64,000 bases of DNA from Modestobacter italicus. Lineage in GTDB: Bacteria > Actinomycetota > Actinomycetes > Mycobacteriales > Geodermatophilaceae. Positions 19,299-27,531 of this stretch are shown piece by piece (position 1 is the stretch's first letter; every line of letters starts with the position of its first letter). The position numbers and the translations under genes are program-made. The stretch is taken from positions 4,960,001 through 5,024,000 of the forward strand of contig NC_017955.1 in the NCBI RefSeq assembly GCF_000306785.1, read 5' to 3'. The notes under the pieces were generated by a model, which was given only the letters and a program-made list of their open reading frames with translations, ran no database searches and was not told the DNA's origin.

Positions 19299-20167
19299 TG
19301 GCCACCCCTGCCCAGTGGCTGGAGGGCGCCCGCCCCCGGACCCTGCCGGCCGCGCTCGCGCCGGTCCTCGTCGGCACCGGCGTCGCCGCCGCGCTCGACG
19401 GCTTCCGGCTCGGCCCCGCGCTGCTCGCGCTGCTGGTCGCCCTCGCCCTGCAGGTGGCGGTGAACTACGCCAACGACTACTCCGACGGGAAGCGCGGCAC
19501 CGACGCCGACCGGGTCGGGCCGATGCGGCTGGTCGGCTCCGGCGCGGCCACCCCGAAGCAGGTGCTGGTCGCCGCCGGGGTGGCCTTCGCCGTCGCCGCG
19601 GTCGCCGGCCTCGCGCTGGCCGCGGTGTCCAGCTGGTGGCTGGTCGCCGTCGGCGCGGTGAGCATCGTCGCGGCCTGGACCTACACCGGCGGCCCGATCC
19701 CCTACGGGTACCGGGCGCTCGGCGAGGTCTTCGTGTTCGTCTTCTTCGGCCTGGTCGCCGTCGTCGGGACGACGTTCGGGCAGACCTCGTCGCTGGACGG
19801 GCTGGCGTTCGCCGCCGCCGTCCCGATCGGGCTCTGCTCGACGGCGCTGCTGGTGGTCAACAACCTGCGGGACGTGCACGGCGACGCCGCCGTCGGCAAG
19901 CGGACCCTGGCGGTGCTGCTCGGGGAGAGCCGCACCCGGGTCGCCTACACCGGCCTGCTCGTGGTCGCGTTCGTCGTCGTCGTTGCGATCGGCGTCGTCC
20001 GGCCGTGGGCCCTGCTCGGGCTGCTGGCGGCGCCGCTGGCCGTGCCGCCGGTGCGCACGGTGCTCGGCGAGGGCCGGGGCCCGGTGCTGATCGGCGCGCT
20101 GAAGGGCACCGGCCAGTTGACCCTGGCCGTGGGCGTACTGCTCGGCCTCGGTCTCGCGCTGAGCTAA
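19298..20167 (+). CDS. menA: 1,4-Dihydroxy-2-naphthoate polyprenyltransferase
   Basis: This UbiA-family membrane prenyltransferase attaches the isoprenoid chain to dihydroxynaphthoate. The 289-residue protein has about eight or nine hydrophobic helices. The two Asp-rich prenyl-diphosphate motifs are present: NYANDYSDGKRGTD near residues 50-63 and NNLRDVHGDAAVGKRT near 185-200. YTGGPIPYGYRALGE is typical of MenA. The GTG at 19298 overlaps the menE stop by one base (TAGTG), with GGAGGAG upstream, so menE-menA are coupled. It ends tail-to-tail with the DUF4229 gene, overlapping by four bases. Confidence 0.95.
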   Translation: MATPAQWLEGARPRTLPAALAPVLVGTGVAAALDGFRLGPALLALLVALALQVAVNYANDYSDGKRGTDADRVGPMRLVGSGAATPKQVLVAAGVAFAVAAVAGLALAAVSSWWLVAVGAVSIVAAWTYTGGPIPYGYRALGEVFVFVFFGLVAVVGTTFGQTSSLDGLAFAAAVPIGLCSTALLVVNNLRDVHGDAAVGKRTLAVLLGESRTRVAYTGLLVVAFVVVVAIGVVRPWALLGLLAAPLAVPPVRTVLGEGRGPVLIGALKGTGQLTLAVGVLLGLGLALS

Positions 20168-20484
20168 GCGTCGTCCGCGTCGGTCCCGCGGAGCTCGGCG
20201 CGCAGCGCCTCCTTGCGCTCGCTGCGGGCCACCAGAGCGCTGGTGAGCCGCTGGCGCACCGGGCTGAGCACCAGGAACGAGACGGGCATCGCCAGCAGCA
20301 CGCCGAACAGGAAGCCCGGGGTGCCGGGCAGGCCGAGCGCCCACAGCAGCGCGATCAGCGCGGCGGCGATGGCCAGCCGCCCGAAGGTGTAGAGCAGGAA
20401 CCACGGCACCAGCGGTGGGGCGGGCGGCGCGCCGCCGGCGGCGGACGCCCCTGCGTGCTCGGGAGTTCCGGTCTGGTCAGCCAC
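20164..20484 (-). CDS. DUF4229-like membrane protein
   Basis: The 106-residue protein starts at GTG 20484 with GGGAGGG six bases upstream. After a variable N-terminus (about 25 residues, with GGAPPAPP) there are two hydrophobic helices separated by a short Pro-Gly turn (LGLPGTPGFL), then a basic tail SPVRQRLTSALVARSERKEALRAEL. This matches the actinobacterial DUF4229 layout often found next to menaquinone genes. No function is established. It overlaps the upstream Lrp-family gene by eight bases and is probably co-transcribed with it. Confidence 0.75.
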   Translation of the reverse strand: MADQTGTPEHAGASAAGGAPPAPPLVPWFLLYTFGRLAIAAALIALLWALGLPGTPGFLFGVLLAMPVSFLVLSPVRQRLTSALVARSERKEALRAELRGTDADDA

Positions 20485-20905
20485 GACGGCCCTCCCACTT
20501 GGTCGACAAGACAACGGTCGTCCGGGTGCGGGCGACGCCCCGGATCCTGTTCAACGCGCTGATGGTGTCCTCGAGTGCCCGGATGTCGGGGACCCGGACC
20601 TTGAGCACGTAGCCCTCACTGCCGGCCACCCGCCAGCAGTCCTCCACCGGGGGCAGCGCGGCCAGCGCCTCCTCCAGCCCGGTGTCGTCGACCTGGTCGC
20701 TCTCGATGACGCCCACCAGGGCGGTGACCCCCAGGCCCACCGCGGCGGGGTCGACGACGGCCCGGTAGCCGGTGATGACCCCGGCGGCCTCCAGCTTGCC
20801 GACCCGCTCGTGCACCGAGGGTGCCGACAACCCGACCTGCCGGGCCAGCTCGGCGTAGCTCGCCCGCCCGTTGGCCCGGAGCAGGCTGATCAGCTGCTCG
20901 TCCAC
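20477..20905 (-). CDS. Lrp/AsnC-family transcriptional regulator
   Basis: The 142-residue protein has the N-terminal winged HTH (LLRANGRASYAELARQVGLSAPSVHERVGKLE, residues 8-40) and the C-terminal RAM effector domain (GVTALVGVIESDQVD, DCWRVAGSEGYVLKVRV). These regulators sense amino acids or related small molecules; the ligand is unknown. The first canonical in-frame start is GTG 20905, but the best ribosome site, GGAGG at 20921-20925, stands six bases before an in-frame ATC codon at 20912-20914. Starting there would add VDA-type residues typical of Lrp proteins. The downstream membrane protein gene overlaps its end. Confidence 0.9.
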   Translation of the reverse strand: MDEQLISLLRANGRASYAELARQVGLSAPSVHERVGKLEAAGVITGYRAVVDPAAVGLGVTALVGVIESDQVDDTGLEEALAALPPVEDCWRVAGSEGYVLKVRVPDIRALEDTISALNRIRGVARTRTTVVLSTKWEGRRG

Positions 20906-21043
20906 CGCGTCGATGACTGACCTCCGGTCCTCGTCTGCGCCCCGGACCCGGTCCGGCGCGGGCTGCTGCGCGTGTGGTGCGGCACCACCGCGTCCGAGTA
21001 TCTCCGCGGTCGTACATTGGAGGGAGACAAGGGGGGTGGCCTG

Positions 21044-21268
21044 ATGGTCTTCCTGGTGATGTTGGTGATCGCGGTGGCCGTGGTCGTGCTGGTCATGCGT
21101 GCGGCGTCGGCCCAGTCCGGCGGCCCGGGGGGCACCACCCGACCGGCCCGCCCGCCGAAGCGGCCGCGCGCCCAGCGGGAGACGCGCTTCGTGGCCCCGG
21201 ACGACGACCCCGAGTTCATCCGCGAGCTCGAGCGGCGCACCCGCCGCGACGACGGCTCCCCCGCCTGA
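21044..21268 (+). CDS. Small membrane-anchored protein
   Basis: A 74-residue protein (MVFLVMLVIAVAVVVLVMRAAS...) has a single N-terminal transmembrane helix of about 18 residues. A cytoplasmic basic, Pro-rich stretch (TTRPARPPKRPRAQRETRF) and an acidic-to-basic end (DDDPEFIRELERRTRRDD) follow. A TACATT -10 element at about 21012-21017 precedes it. It is not assigned to a family with confidence; a membrane-tethered scaffold or regulator is possible. It is transcribed divergently from the Lrp gene. Confidence 0.6.
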   Translation: MVFLVMLVIAVAVVVLVMRAASAQSGGPGGTTRPARPPKRPRAQRETRFVAPDDDPEFIRELERRTRRDDGSPA

Positions 21269-21285
21269 CGGCCACGCACGGCACC

Positions 21286-21408
21286 TCAGGCGGCGGGTCT
21301 GCTCCCGCCCGGCCAGCCGAGGCCGCTGCCCTCCCGAGGGTCGCCGGGCCAGCCCAGCGCGCCGTCGTCGGTCGAACTGCCATCCACCGGGTCACCGGGA
21401 TCGGTCAT
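21286..21408 (-). CDS. Very small hypothetical protein (40 residues)
   Basis: This frame encodes MTDPGDPVDGSSTDDG..., ending SRPAA. It is acidic and Gly-rich, with a short internal duplication (LGWPGDP and LGWPGG). The start codon is ATG. No clear Shine-Dalgarno sequence is present; a possible leaderless start would use the GATCCT region just upstream. It fits neatly in the gap between ccsB and the small membrane protein gene, on the strand of the cytochrome genes. It is unrecognised and could be a chance frame. Confidence 0.35.
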   Translation of the reverse strand: MTDPGDPVDGSSTDDGALGWPGDPREGSGLGWPGGSRPAA

Positions 21409-21459
21409 GCACCCAGGATCGCACGGGGCCGGGGGTGACCGGCCCGCCACCGCCGAGGG

Positions 21460-22407
21460 TCAGCTGACCCCGGCGTAGCTGTGCAGCCCGGTGGAGACGA
21501 AGTTGACGTACAGCAGGTTGAAGACCATCACCGCGAGCCCGACGACGTTGATCCACGCGGACGGGCGGCCCCGCCAGCCGGACGTCGTCCGGGCGTGCAG
21601 GTAGGCGGCGTAGACGACCCAGGCGATGAAGGCCCACGTCTCCTTGGGGTCCCAGCCCCAGAACCGGCCCCAGGCGCTCTCCGCCCAGATGGCCCCGGCG
21701 ATGACCGCGAAGGTCCAGATCGGGAAGCCGAACACGACGGTGCGGTGGGCCGTGCGGTCCAGGGCGGCCGCCGAGGGCAGCCGGTCCAGCAGCGAGGGGG
21801 CCGGCACCGCGCCGGCGGCGACCCGCTCCTCGCGGCGGCTCTTGACCAGGTACAGCACGCTGACGATGCCGCTGACGAAGAAGATGCCGAAGCCGAGCGT
21901 CGCCGTCGTCACGTGCACCGCGAGCCACCACGACCGCAGGGCGGCCACGAGCGGGCCGGCCTGCACGTAGAGGACCAGCCGGATGAGGGCCATGGCCACC
22001 ACGACCGGGCCCATGACGAAGAGCCCGATGTGCCGCAGCTCCGGGGCGCGCACCGCCAGCAGCGTGTAGGAGACCACCGCGACGAGCACGACGACGGTGG
22101 TGAACTCGTACATGTTGCCCCAGGGCAACCGGTCGGCGGCCAGGCCGCGGGTCACCACGACGGCGGCGTGGGTGAGCAGCCCCAGGCCGGTGAGGGCCAT
22201 CGCCACCGCACCCAGCCGGCGGGCGCGGACGGGCTCGACGTCCGGCTGCTCGGCCGGGACGTCGCCGGCGGCGACCAGCTGCCGGGTGCGCGCCGCCGGC
22301 CGGCCGAAGGCCAGCTCGGCGCAGAAGGCCACGACGGCCAGCGAGTACACCACGACCGTGATCGTGAAGAACGTGTCGGACAACCTGGCGAGCGACTCGT
22401 CGATCAC
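21460..22407 (-). CDS. ccsB: Cytochrome c biogenesis protein CcsB (haem handling)
   Basis: This membrane protein works with ResB (Ccs1) in System II cytochrome c maturation, moving haem across the membrane and attaching it to apocytochrome. The 315-residue protein has about eight helices. The haem-handling WWD motif is seen as WGRFWGWDPKETWAFIAW near residues 245-262, and conserved His residues occur in LLTHAAV and LAVHVTT. The start overlaps the resB stop (ATGA). It is the last gene of the tlpA-ccdA-resB-ccsB run. Confidence 0.93.
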   Translation of the reverse strand: MIDESLARLSDTFFTITVVVYSLAVVAFCAELAFGRPAARTRQLVAAGDVPAEQPDVEPVRARRLGAVAMALTGLGLLTHAAVVVTRGLAADRLPWGNMYEFTTVVVLVAVVSYTLLAVRAPELRHIGLFVMGPVVVAMALIRLVLYVQAGPLVAALRSWWLAVHVTTATLGFGIFFVSGIVSVLYLVKSRREERVAAGAVPAPSLLDRLPSAAALDRTAHRTVVFGFPIWTFAVIAGAIWAESAWGRFWGWDPKETWAFIAWVVYAAYLHARTTSGWRGRPSAWINVVGLAVMVFNLLYVNFVSTGLHSYAGVS

Positions 22408-24035
22408 GACGGCGGTGCCTCCTCGGAGAGTTGCTGAGCGGCCGGGGCCGCCGTGCTGCGCGCGGTGAGCGCCGCCTGGACGGCGTCGGTGAGCGCCGTG
22501 AACCGGGGCCCGGTGTCGGCGCTGCCGCGGGTCAACGAGCCGATCGACAGCACGGTACCCCCGCCGTCGGCGGCCGGTGCGACACGGGCGAACACCCGCT
22601 CGCGGCGGACCAGCAGCATGCCGAGCAGCCCGGCGAGGACCGCCACCGCCGCCCCGAGCACCCAGATCTGGCCCGGGTCGTGGGACACCTGCAGCGCGGC
22701 GAACTCCTTGACGCCGCTGAAGGTGACCACCGTCCCGTCAGGCAGCGTCATCGACTCCCCCGCCGCGAGGTTCGCCCGGCCCTGCTCGGTGAGCAGGCCG
22801 CGGTCGATCTGGTTCTGGTCGAGGGAGAACACCGACTGCGGGAGCCCGGAGTCCAGGCCCAGGTAGCCGGTGTAGACCACGACCGCCACCTGCGGGTCCA
22901 GCGGCCGAGGGTCGACCGAGGTGAGCACGCCGCCCTGCAGCGCGCCGGTCGGCGCGAAGAACCCCTCGATCGCCAGCTGGTCGGTGGCACCGGCCCCCAG
23001 GTCGGGGACCTTGAGCACGCCCTGGCTGGCCATGGTGCCCTGATCGGCTGGGATGAACGGCGCGGAGAGGTCGGTGAACGTCGTCCCGTCGGGCAGCGTG
23101 ATGCTGAACTCGGGGCTGTAGCCGTGGCCGGTGACGTACACCCGGGCACCGTCGATGCGCAGCGGGTCGTTGACCCCGATCGTCACGGGGGGTTCAGCGG
23201 AGCCGTCGAGCTGGTAGTCGATGTCGGCGGTGTAGGACGCAGCGGTGAGGTCGTCCTCGTACTGCGCCTGGAAGTCGGTCAGGTCCACGCACAACGGCGC
23301 CAGGTCACCGCTGTCGACCAGCGGACCCGAACGGTAGGTGTCGTACTGCTGGAAGGAGTTGCAGAAGCCCTGGCCCTCGGTGACCAGGATGCTGCCCTCG
23401 TAACCCCACATCTTCCCGGCGGCCAGCCCGAGCAGCAGCGCCAGCAGCGAGAAGTGGAAGAGCACGTTGCCGGTCTCCCGCAGGTAGCCCTTCTCCGCGG
23501 ACAGCTCCGGACCCGACCGGCCCTCGCGGCGGACCACCCGGAAGCGGCGGACCCGCAGCTCCTCCTCGACGACGTCGAGCGCCGCCGGGCCGGCCAGCGG
23601 CGCCTGCAGCTCGGTGTTCTCCGGCAGCCGCAGCAGGTGCCGGGGGGCGGTCGGCGGCGGGGCGAACAACGACCGGGCGTGCTCGACGGCCCGCGGCACG
23701 ACGCAGCCGATGAGCGAGATGAACAGCAGCAGGTAGATCGCGGCGAACCACGGCGAGCTGAAGACGTCGAACAGGTACAGCCGGTCCAGCCAGGGGGCGA
23801 GCGTCGGGTGGTCGACGAAGTACTGGCTGACGTTGCTCTGCGACAGCGACCGCTGCGGCAGCAGCGACCCCGGGATCGCCGCCACGGCGAGCAGGAACAG
23901 CAGCACCAGCGCGGTCCGCATCGCGGTCAGCTGCCGCCACCAGCGCAGCAGCCGGTTGAGCACCCGCCGGCCGGCCGACGGCCGGGACGGTGGCGTCGGC
24001 ACCGCGGCCGGCCGTGGAGGAGCGGTCGTCGTCAC
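22404..24035 (-). CDS. resB: Cytochrome c biogenesis protein ResB (Ccs1)
   Basis: This is the partner of CcsB in the System II cytochrome c synthetase. The 543-residue protein has three N-terminal helices (roughly 40-60, 98-118 and 190-208), a large extracytoplasmic domain of about 250 residues and a final helix near residue 460. FHFSLLALLLGLAAG holds a conserved haem-ligand His. The GTG at 24035 overlaps the ccdA stop (GTGA). The C-terminal 60 residues are variable and cytoplasmic. Confidence 0.92.
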   Translation of the reverse strand: MTTTAPPRPAAVPTPPSRPSAGRRVLNRLLRWWRQLTAMRTALVLLFLLAVAAIPGSLLPQRSLSQSNVSQYFVDHPTLAPWLDRLYLFDVFSSPWFAAIYLLLFISLIGCVVPRAVEHARSLFAPPPTAPRHLLRLPENTELQAPLAGPAALDVVEEELRVRRFRVVRREGRSGPELSAEKGYLRETGNVLFHFSLLALLLGLAAGKMWGYEGSILVTEGQGFCNSFQQYDTYRSGPLVDSGDLAPLCVDLTDFQAQYEDDLTAASYTADIDYQLDGSAEPPVTIGVNDPLRIDGARVYVTGHGYSPEFSITLPDGTTFTDLSAPFIPADQGTMASQGVLKVPDLGAGATDQLAIEGFFAPTGALQGGVLTSVDPRPLDPQVAVVVYTGYLGLDSGLPQSVFSLDQNQIDRGLLTEQGRANLAAGESMTLPDGTVVTFSGVKEFAALQVSHDPGQIWVLGAAVAVLAGLLGMLLVRRERVFARVAPAADGGGTVLSIGSLTRGSADTGPRFTALTDAVQAALTARSTAAPAAQQLSEEAPPS

Positions 24036-24856
24036 AGCGGAGCCCCCTGACCCAGGCCGGTGGCGGCCAGCCAGCCCCGCAGCCACTGCATCAGCTCGGT
24101 CCACGCGCCGGTCACCAGCATCAGCCCCACTCCTATCAGGACGACGCCACCGACCCGGGTGACGGTGCGCGCGTGGGTGCGCAGGAACGACGTCGCCCCC
24201 ACGGCCCAGCGGGCGCCCAGCGCGACCAACACGAAGGGCACGCCGAGGCCGAGGCAGTAGGCGACGCCGAGGAACGCCCCCCGGCCGGGGTTGGCCTCGG
24301 TGAAGGCCAGCGAGTTGACCGCCGACAGCGTAGGCCCCAGGCACGGGGTCCAGCCCAGGCCGAAGACGATGCCCAGCAGCGGAGCGCCGGCCAGCCCGAC
24401 CGCCGGGCGGGCGCTGAGCCGGGCGGTGCGCTGCAGCAGCGGCAGCCAGCCCAGGAAGCCGAGCCCGACGACGATGGTGACCACGCCCAGCACGCGGGTG
24501 ATCGCGTCGTTGTGCTGCAGCAGCAGCCGGCCCAGCCCGCCCACGGCGGTGCTGATGGTGACGAAGACCAGGGTGAACCCGAGCACGAACAGCAGCGCGC
24601 CGGCGACCATCCGGCCGCGGCCGGGCCGCTCGTCGGTGCGCACCGCGGTGGCGACCGCGCCGGCGCCGGCCGGTGCCGGGGTCGCGGCGCGGGCGCCGGT
24701 GCCGGTGCCGACCAGCCCGGTCACGTAGGAGAGGTAGCCGGGCACCAGCGGCAGCACGCAGGGCGAGGCGAAGCTGATCAGGCCGGCCAGCGCGGCGACG
24801 ACGGCGGCCACCAGCAGCGGCCCGTCGGTGACGAGGTCGGTCACGCCCTCGGCCAT
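24032..24856 (-). CDS. ccdA: Cytochrome c biogenesis protein CcdA
   Basis: This membrane thiol-disulfide transporter passes reducing power from cytoplasmic thioredoxin to outward-facing proteins that keep the CXXCH Cys pair of apocytochrome c reduced. The 274-residue protein has six or seven helices. The two redox cysteines lie in SFASPCVLPLVPGY and GLGWTPCLGPTL, as in the family. An extra cytoplasmic loop (TGTGARAATPAPAGAG...) lengthens it slightly. It lies one base after the TlpA-like gene and overlaps resB by four bases. Confidence 0.94.
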   Translation of the reverse strand: MAEGVTDLVTDGPLLVAAVVAALAGLISFASPCVLPLVPGYLSYVTGLVGTGTGARAATPAPAGAGAVATAVRTDERPGRGRMVAGALLFVLGFTLVFVTISTAVGGLGRLLLQHNDAITRVLGVVTIVVGLGFLGWLPLLQRTARLSARPAVGLAGAPLLGIVFGLGWTPCLGPTLSAVNSLAFTEANPGRGAFLGVAYCLGLGVPFVLVALGARWAVGATSFLRTHARTVTRVGGVVLIGVGLMLVTGAWTELMQWLRGWLAATGLGQGAPL

Positions 24857-24857
24857 C

Positions 24858-25430
24858 TCACGCCTCCCCGGTCAGCTCGGCCAGCACGGTGCGCAGGTCG
24901 TCCTGCCGCACCTCACCGGTGTACACCGCGGCCACCCGGCTCTCCCGGTCCAGCACGATGGTGGAGGGGATGGCGCTGGCCGGGTAGTCCCGGAACGCCA
25001 GGGCGACCTCGCCCTTGGGGTCGAACAGCGACGGGAAGGTGATCCCCTTGCTGTCGACGAACGCCTCGGCGAACTGCTCCTGGTCCTTCACGTTGAGCCC
25101 GAGGAACTGCACGCCGGAGTCGGCGACCTCGGTGTAGACCTCCTGGAACTCCGGGGTCTCCACCCGGCACGGCGCGCACCAGGAACCCCAGAAGTTGAGC
25201 ACCGCGACGTCCCCGGCCAGGTCGGTCGAGGAGAACTCGGCGCCGTCCAGCAGCGTGCCGGCGAACTCCGGCGCGCTGGCGCGCTCGGCCACCGGGATCA
25301 CCTCGCCGGCCGCCGTGCCGGCGACGAAGCGGAACTCCCCGCCGTTGTTGACGTCGACGGCGGTGCCCTCGCCGCTGGTGCAGCCGGTCAGCGCCACGGC
25401 GGCGAGCAGCAGGACCAGGCTGCTACGCAC
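24858..25430 (-). CDS. TlpA/ResA-like thioredoxin lipoprotein
   Basis: This extracytoplasmic thiol reductase probably keeps apocytochrome c cysteines reduced, receiving electrons from CcdA. The 190-residue protein has a lipoprotein signal with lipobox LTGC at about residue 17. The thioredoxin fold contains the active site FWGSWCAPCRVETPEF, and AIPSTIVLDRESRV holds the cis-Pro. The GTG start overlaps the end of the histidine phosphatase gene by eight bases. It is the first gene of the cytochrome c maturation cluster. Confidence 0.92.
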   Translation of the reverse strand: MRSSLVLLLAAVALTGCTSGEGTAVDVNNGGEFRFVAGTAAGEVIPVAERASAPEFAGTLLDGAEFSSTDLAGDVAVLNFWGSWCAPCRVETPEFQEVYTEVADSGVQFLGLNVKDQEQFAEAFVDSKGITFPSLFDPKGEVALAFRDYPASAIPSTIVLDRESRVAAVYTGEVRQDDLRTVLAELTGEA

Positions 25431-26055
25431 CGGGCACCGCGTCCTGGTCGGTGGCGCCGGCCGGCTCGGCGTACTCCAGCCGCACCAGCCGGTCGTCGTC
25501 GTAGACCAGCGAGGTGACGCTGGCCAGCCCGCACTCGCGCTTGCGGGGGTCGTGCAGGTAGCTGCGGCCCTCGAGGTGCAGCCGCACCGTCCAGATGGGC
25601 AGCTGGTGGCTGACGCAGACGGCCTCGTGCCCGCGCGCCGCCTCCCGGGCGGTGGCGACCGCGCCGAGCATCCGGGCGGCGATCTCGCGGTACGGCTCGC
25701 CCCACGACGGCTTCCACGGGTTCCGCAGCCGCCACCAGTTCTCCGGGTGCTTCATCGACCCGTCGCCGACGCCGAAGGTCTTGCCCTCGAAGTCGTTCCC
25801 GGCCTCGATCAGCCGCTCGTCGGTGGCGATCTCCAGGCCGAGGCTCTCGGCGATGGGCCGGGCGGTCTGCTGGGCCCGCTCCAGCGGGCTGGCGACCAGG
25901 TGGGTGACGTCGCGCTCGGCGAACCAGCCGGCGGCCGTCTTCGCCATGGCCTCACCGGCGTCGGAGAGCCGGAAGCCGGGGAGCCGGCCGTAGAGCACGC
26001 CGCCGGGGTTGAACACCTCGCCGTGCCGCATGAGGTGGACGGTCGTCAGCGTCAC
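25423..26055 (-). CDS. Histidine phosphatase family protein
   Basis: The 210-residue protein is a phosphoglycerate-mutase-like phosphatase. The catalytic RHG motif is at the N-terminus ([12 protein letters not shown]). The second conserved His lies in CVSHQLPIW, and a substrate Glu probably lies in [11 protein letters not shown]. It matches, from memory of gene order, Rv0525 next to hemL and the thioredoxin gene in Mycobacterium tuberculosis. The natural substrate is unknown. The GTG at 26055 overlaps the hemL stop (GTGA). Confidence 0.88.
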   Translation of the reverse strand: MTLTTVHLMRHGEVFNPGGVLYGRLPGFRLSDAGEAMAKTAAGWFAERDVTHLVASPLERAQQTARPIAESLGLEIATDERLIEAGNDFEGKTFGVGDGSMKHPENWWRLRNPWKPSWGEPYREIAARMLGAVATAREAARGHEAVCVSHQLPIWTVRLHLEGRSYLHDPRKRECGLASVTSLVYDDDRLVRLEYAEPAGATDQDAVPGA

Positions 26056-27419
26056 GGCTGGAGCTCCTGGGCGTCGTAGGACTGCGGAGACGGCGCCCGG
26101 CCGCCGAGCGCGGCCGCGGCGGCCTCCGCAGCGGCCGGCAGCGCCGCCAGCACGTGGTCGACGGCGTCGTCGTCCAGCGCGGCGCTGACGAACCAGGCCT
26201 CGAACGCCGACGGCGGCAGGTAGACCCCGCGGGCGAGCATCGCGTGGAAGAAGGCGCTGTGCGCGGCGACGTCCTGGCTGCGGGCGTCGTCGTAGTCGCG
26301 CACCTGGCGCTCGTCGGGCACGAAGAAGACCGAGAACATCGACCCGGCCTGCTGCACCCGGTGCGGGACGCCGGCCCCGAACAGCGCCGCGCTGGCCGCC
26401 CCGCGCAGGGTGGCCGCGACCTCGTCGCAGCGGGCGTAGACCTCGTCGGTGCACAGCCGCAGCGTGGTGAGCCCGGCGGCGACGGCGACCGGGTTCCCGG
26501 CCAGCGTGCCGGCCTGGTAGACCGGGCCGGAGGGCGCCAGCTGGTCCATGACGTCGGCCCGGCCGCCGAACGCGGCGGCCGGCATACCGCCGCCCATCAC
26601 CTTGCCGAAGGTGAACAGGTCGGCGTCGACCGGGTCGAGCCCGTACCAACCGGACCGGGAGACCCGGAAACCGGTCATCACCTCGTCGACGACCAGCAGC
26701 GCGCCGTGCGCCGCGGTGATCCGGCGCAGGTGGCCGTTGAAGCCGTCCAGCGGCGGGACGACGCCCATGTTGCCCGGCGACGCCTCGGTGATCAGGCAGG
26801 CGATCTGGTCACCCCGCTCGGCGAACACCTGCTCGACCGCGGCGACGTCGTTGTAGGGGACGACGATCGTGTCGGCGGCCGCCCCGGTGGTGACGCCGGG
26901 GGTGTCGGGCAGGCCCAGGGTCGCGACGCCGGAGCCGGCGGAGGCCAGCAGCGCGTCGACGTGCCCGTGGTAGCAGCCGGCGAACTTCACCACCAGCGGC
27001 CGGCCGGTGTACCCCCGGGCCAGCCGGACGGCGGAGAGCACCGCCTCGGTGCCGGAGTTGACCAGCCGGACCCGCTCGACCGGCGCGACCCGGCCGACGA
27101 TCTCCTCGGCCAGGTCGACCTCCCCGGAGGTGGGGGTGCCGAAGGTGAACCCGCGGCGCGCGGCGGCGGTGACCGCGTCGACCACCTCGGGGTGCGCGTG
27201 GCCCAGGATCATCGGGCCCCACGAGGCGACGAGGTCGACGTAGCGGCGGCCGTCGACGTCGGTCAGCCAGGCCCCGGACCCGGAGGCCATGAACCGGGGG
27301 GTGCCCCCGACGGCGCGGAAGGCGCGCACCGGGGAGTTGACCCCGCCCGGCGTCACCTGCCCCGCCCGGTCGAACAACTGCGCCGACACGGGCGCCTCGT
27401 ACGGGTACGGCTCGGTCAC
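26052..27419 (-). CDS. hemL: Glutamate-1-semialdehyde 2,1-aminomutase
   Basis: This PLP enzyme makes 5-aminolevulinate from glutamate-1-semialdehyde, the second step of the C5 haem pathway after HemA. The 455-residue protein has [10 protein letters not shown] at the start, [16 protein letters not shown] (phosphate cup), [16 protein letters not shown] (PLP Asp) and the Schiff-base Lys in [11 protein letters not shown]. It heads the hemL-phosphatase-tlpA-ccdA-resB-ccsB run. It is separated from hemB by about 110 bp containing a dispersed hairpin element. Confidence 0.96.
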   Translation of the reverse strand: MTEPYPYEAPVSAQLFDRAGQVTPGGVNSPVRAFRAVGGTPRFMASGSGAWLTDVDGRRYVDLVASWGPMILGHAHPEVVDAVTAAARRGFTFGTPTSGEVDLAEEIVGRVAPVERVRLVNSGTEAVLSAVRLARGYTGRPLVVKFAGCYHGHVDALLASAGSGVATLGLPDTPGVTTGAAADTIVVPYNDVAAVEQVFAERGDQIACLITEASPGNMGVVPPLDGFNGHLRRITAAHGALLVVDEVMTGFRVSRSGWYGLDPVDADLFTFGKVMGGGMPAAAFGGRADVMDQLAPSGPVYQAGTLAGNPVAVAAGLTTLRLCTDEVYARCDEVAATLRGAASAALFGAGVPHRVQQAGSMFSVFFVPDERQVRDYDDARSQDVAAHSAFFHAMLARGVYLPPSAFEAWFVSAALDDDAVDHVLAALPAAAEAAAAALGGRAPSPQSYDAQELQP

Positions 27420-27464
27420 GGCTCCACTCTCCCAGGGTCAGCTGTGCGGCCGGTCCCGCACACT

Positions 27465-27531
27465 GGACGGCCCCCTCTCAGGGCCCCGCGCCGAGGTTGC
27501 GAGGCGTGGGGGGAGAGGGGGTCCTTCCTCA
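27465..27531 (-). repeat. Dispersed covarying hairpin element B, copy 1 (3' end of hemB)
   Basis: In the hemB direction the element starts within the hemB stop codon, reading TGAGGAAGGACC. Outer arms GGACCCCCTCTC and GAGAGGGGGCCGTCC pair over twelve bases. An inner stem encloses a loop with CCTCGCAACCTCGG. Three further copies with different but still complementary arms occur at 40845, 55027 and 61021. It could serve as a factor-independent terminator without a U-tract, or as an mRNA 3'-end stabiliser. Confidence 0.75.

Noticed and set aside
21481-24050. Long plus-strand open frames opposite ccsB and resB
   Set aside because: They contain no recognisable motif and mirror membrane proteins with clear family signatures on the other strand.
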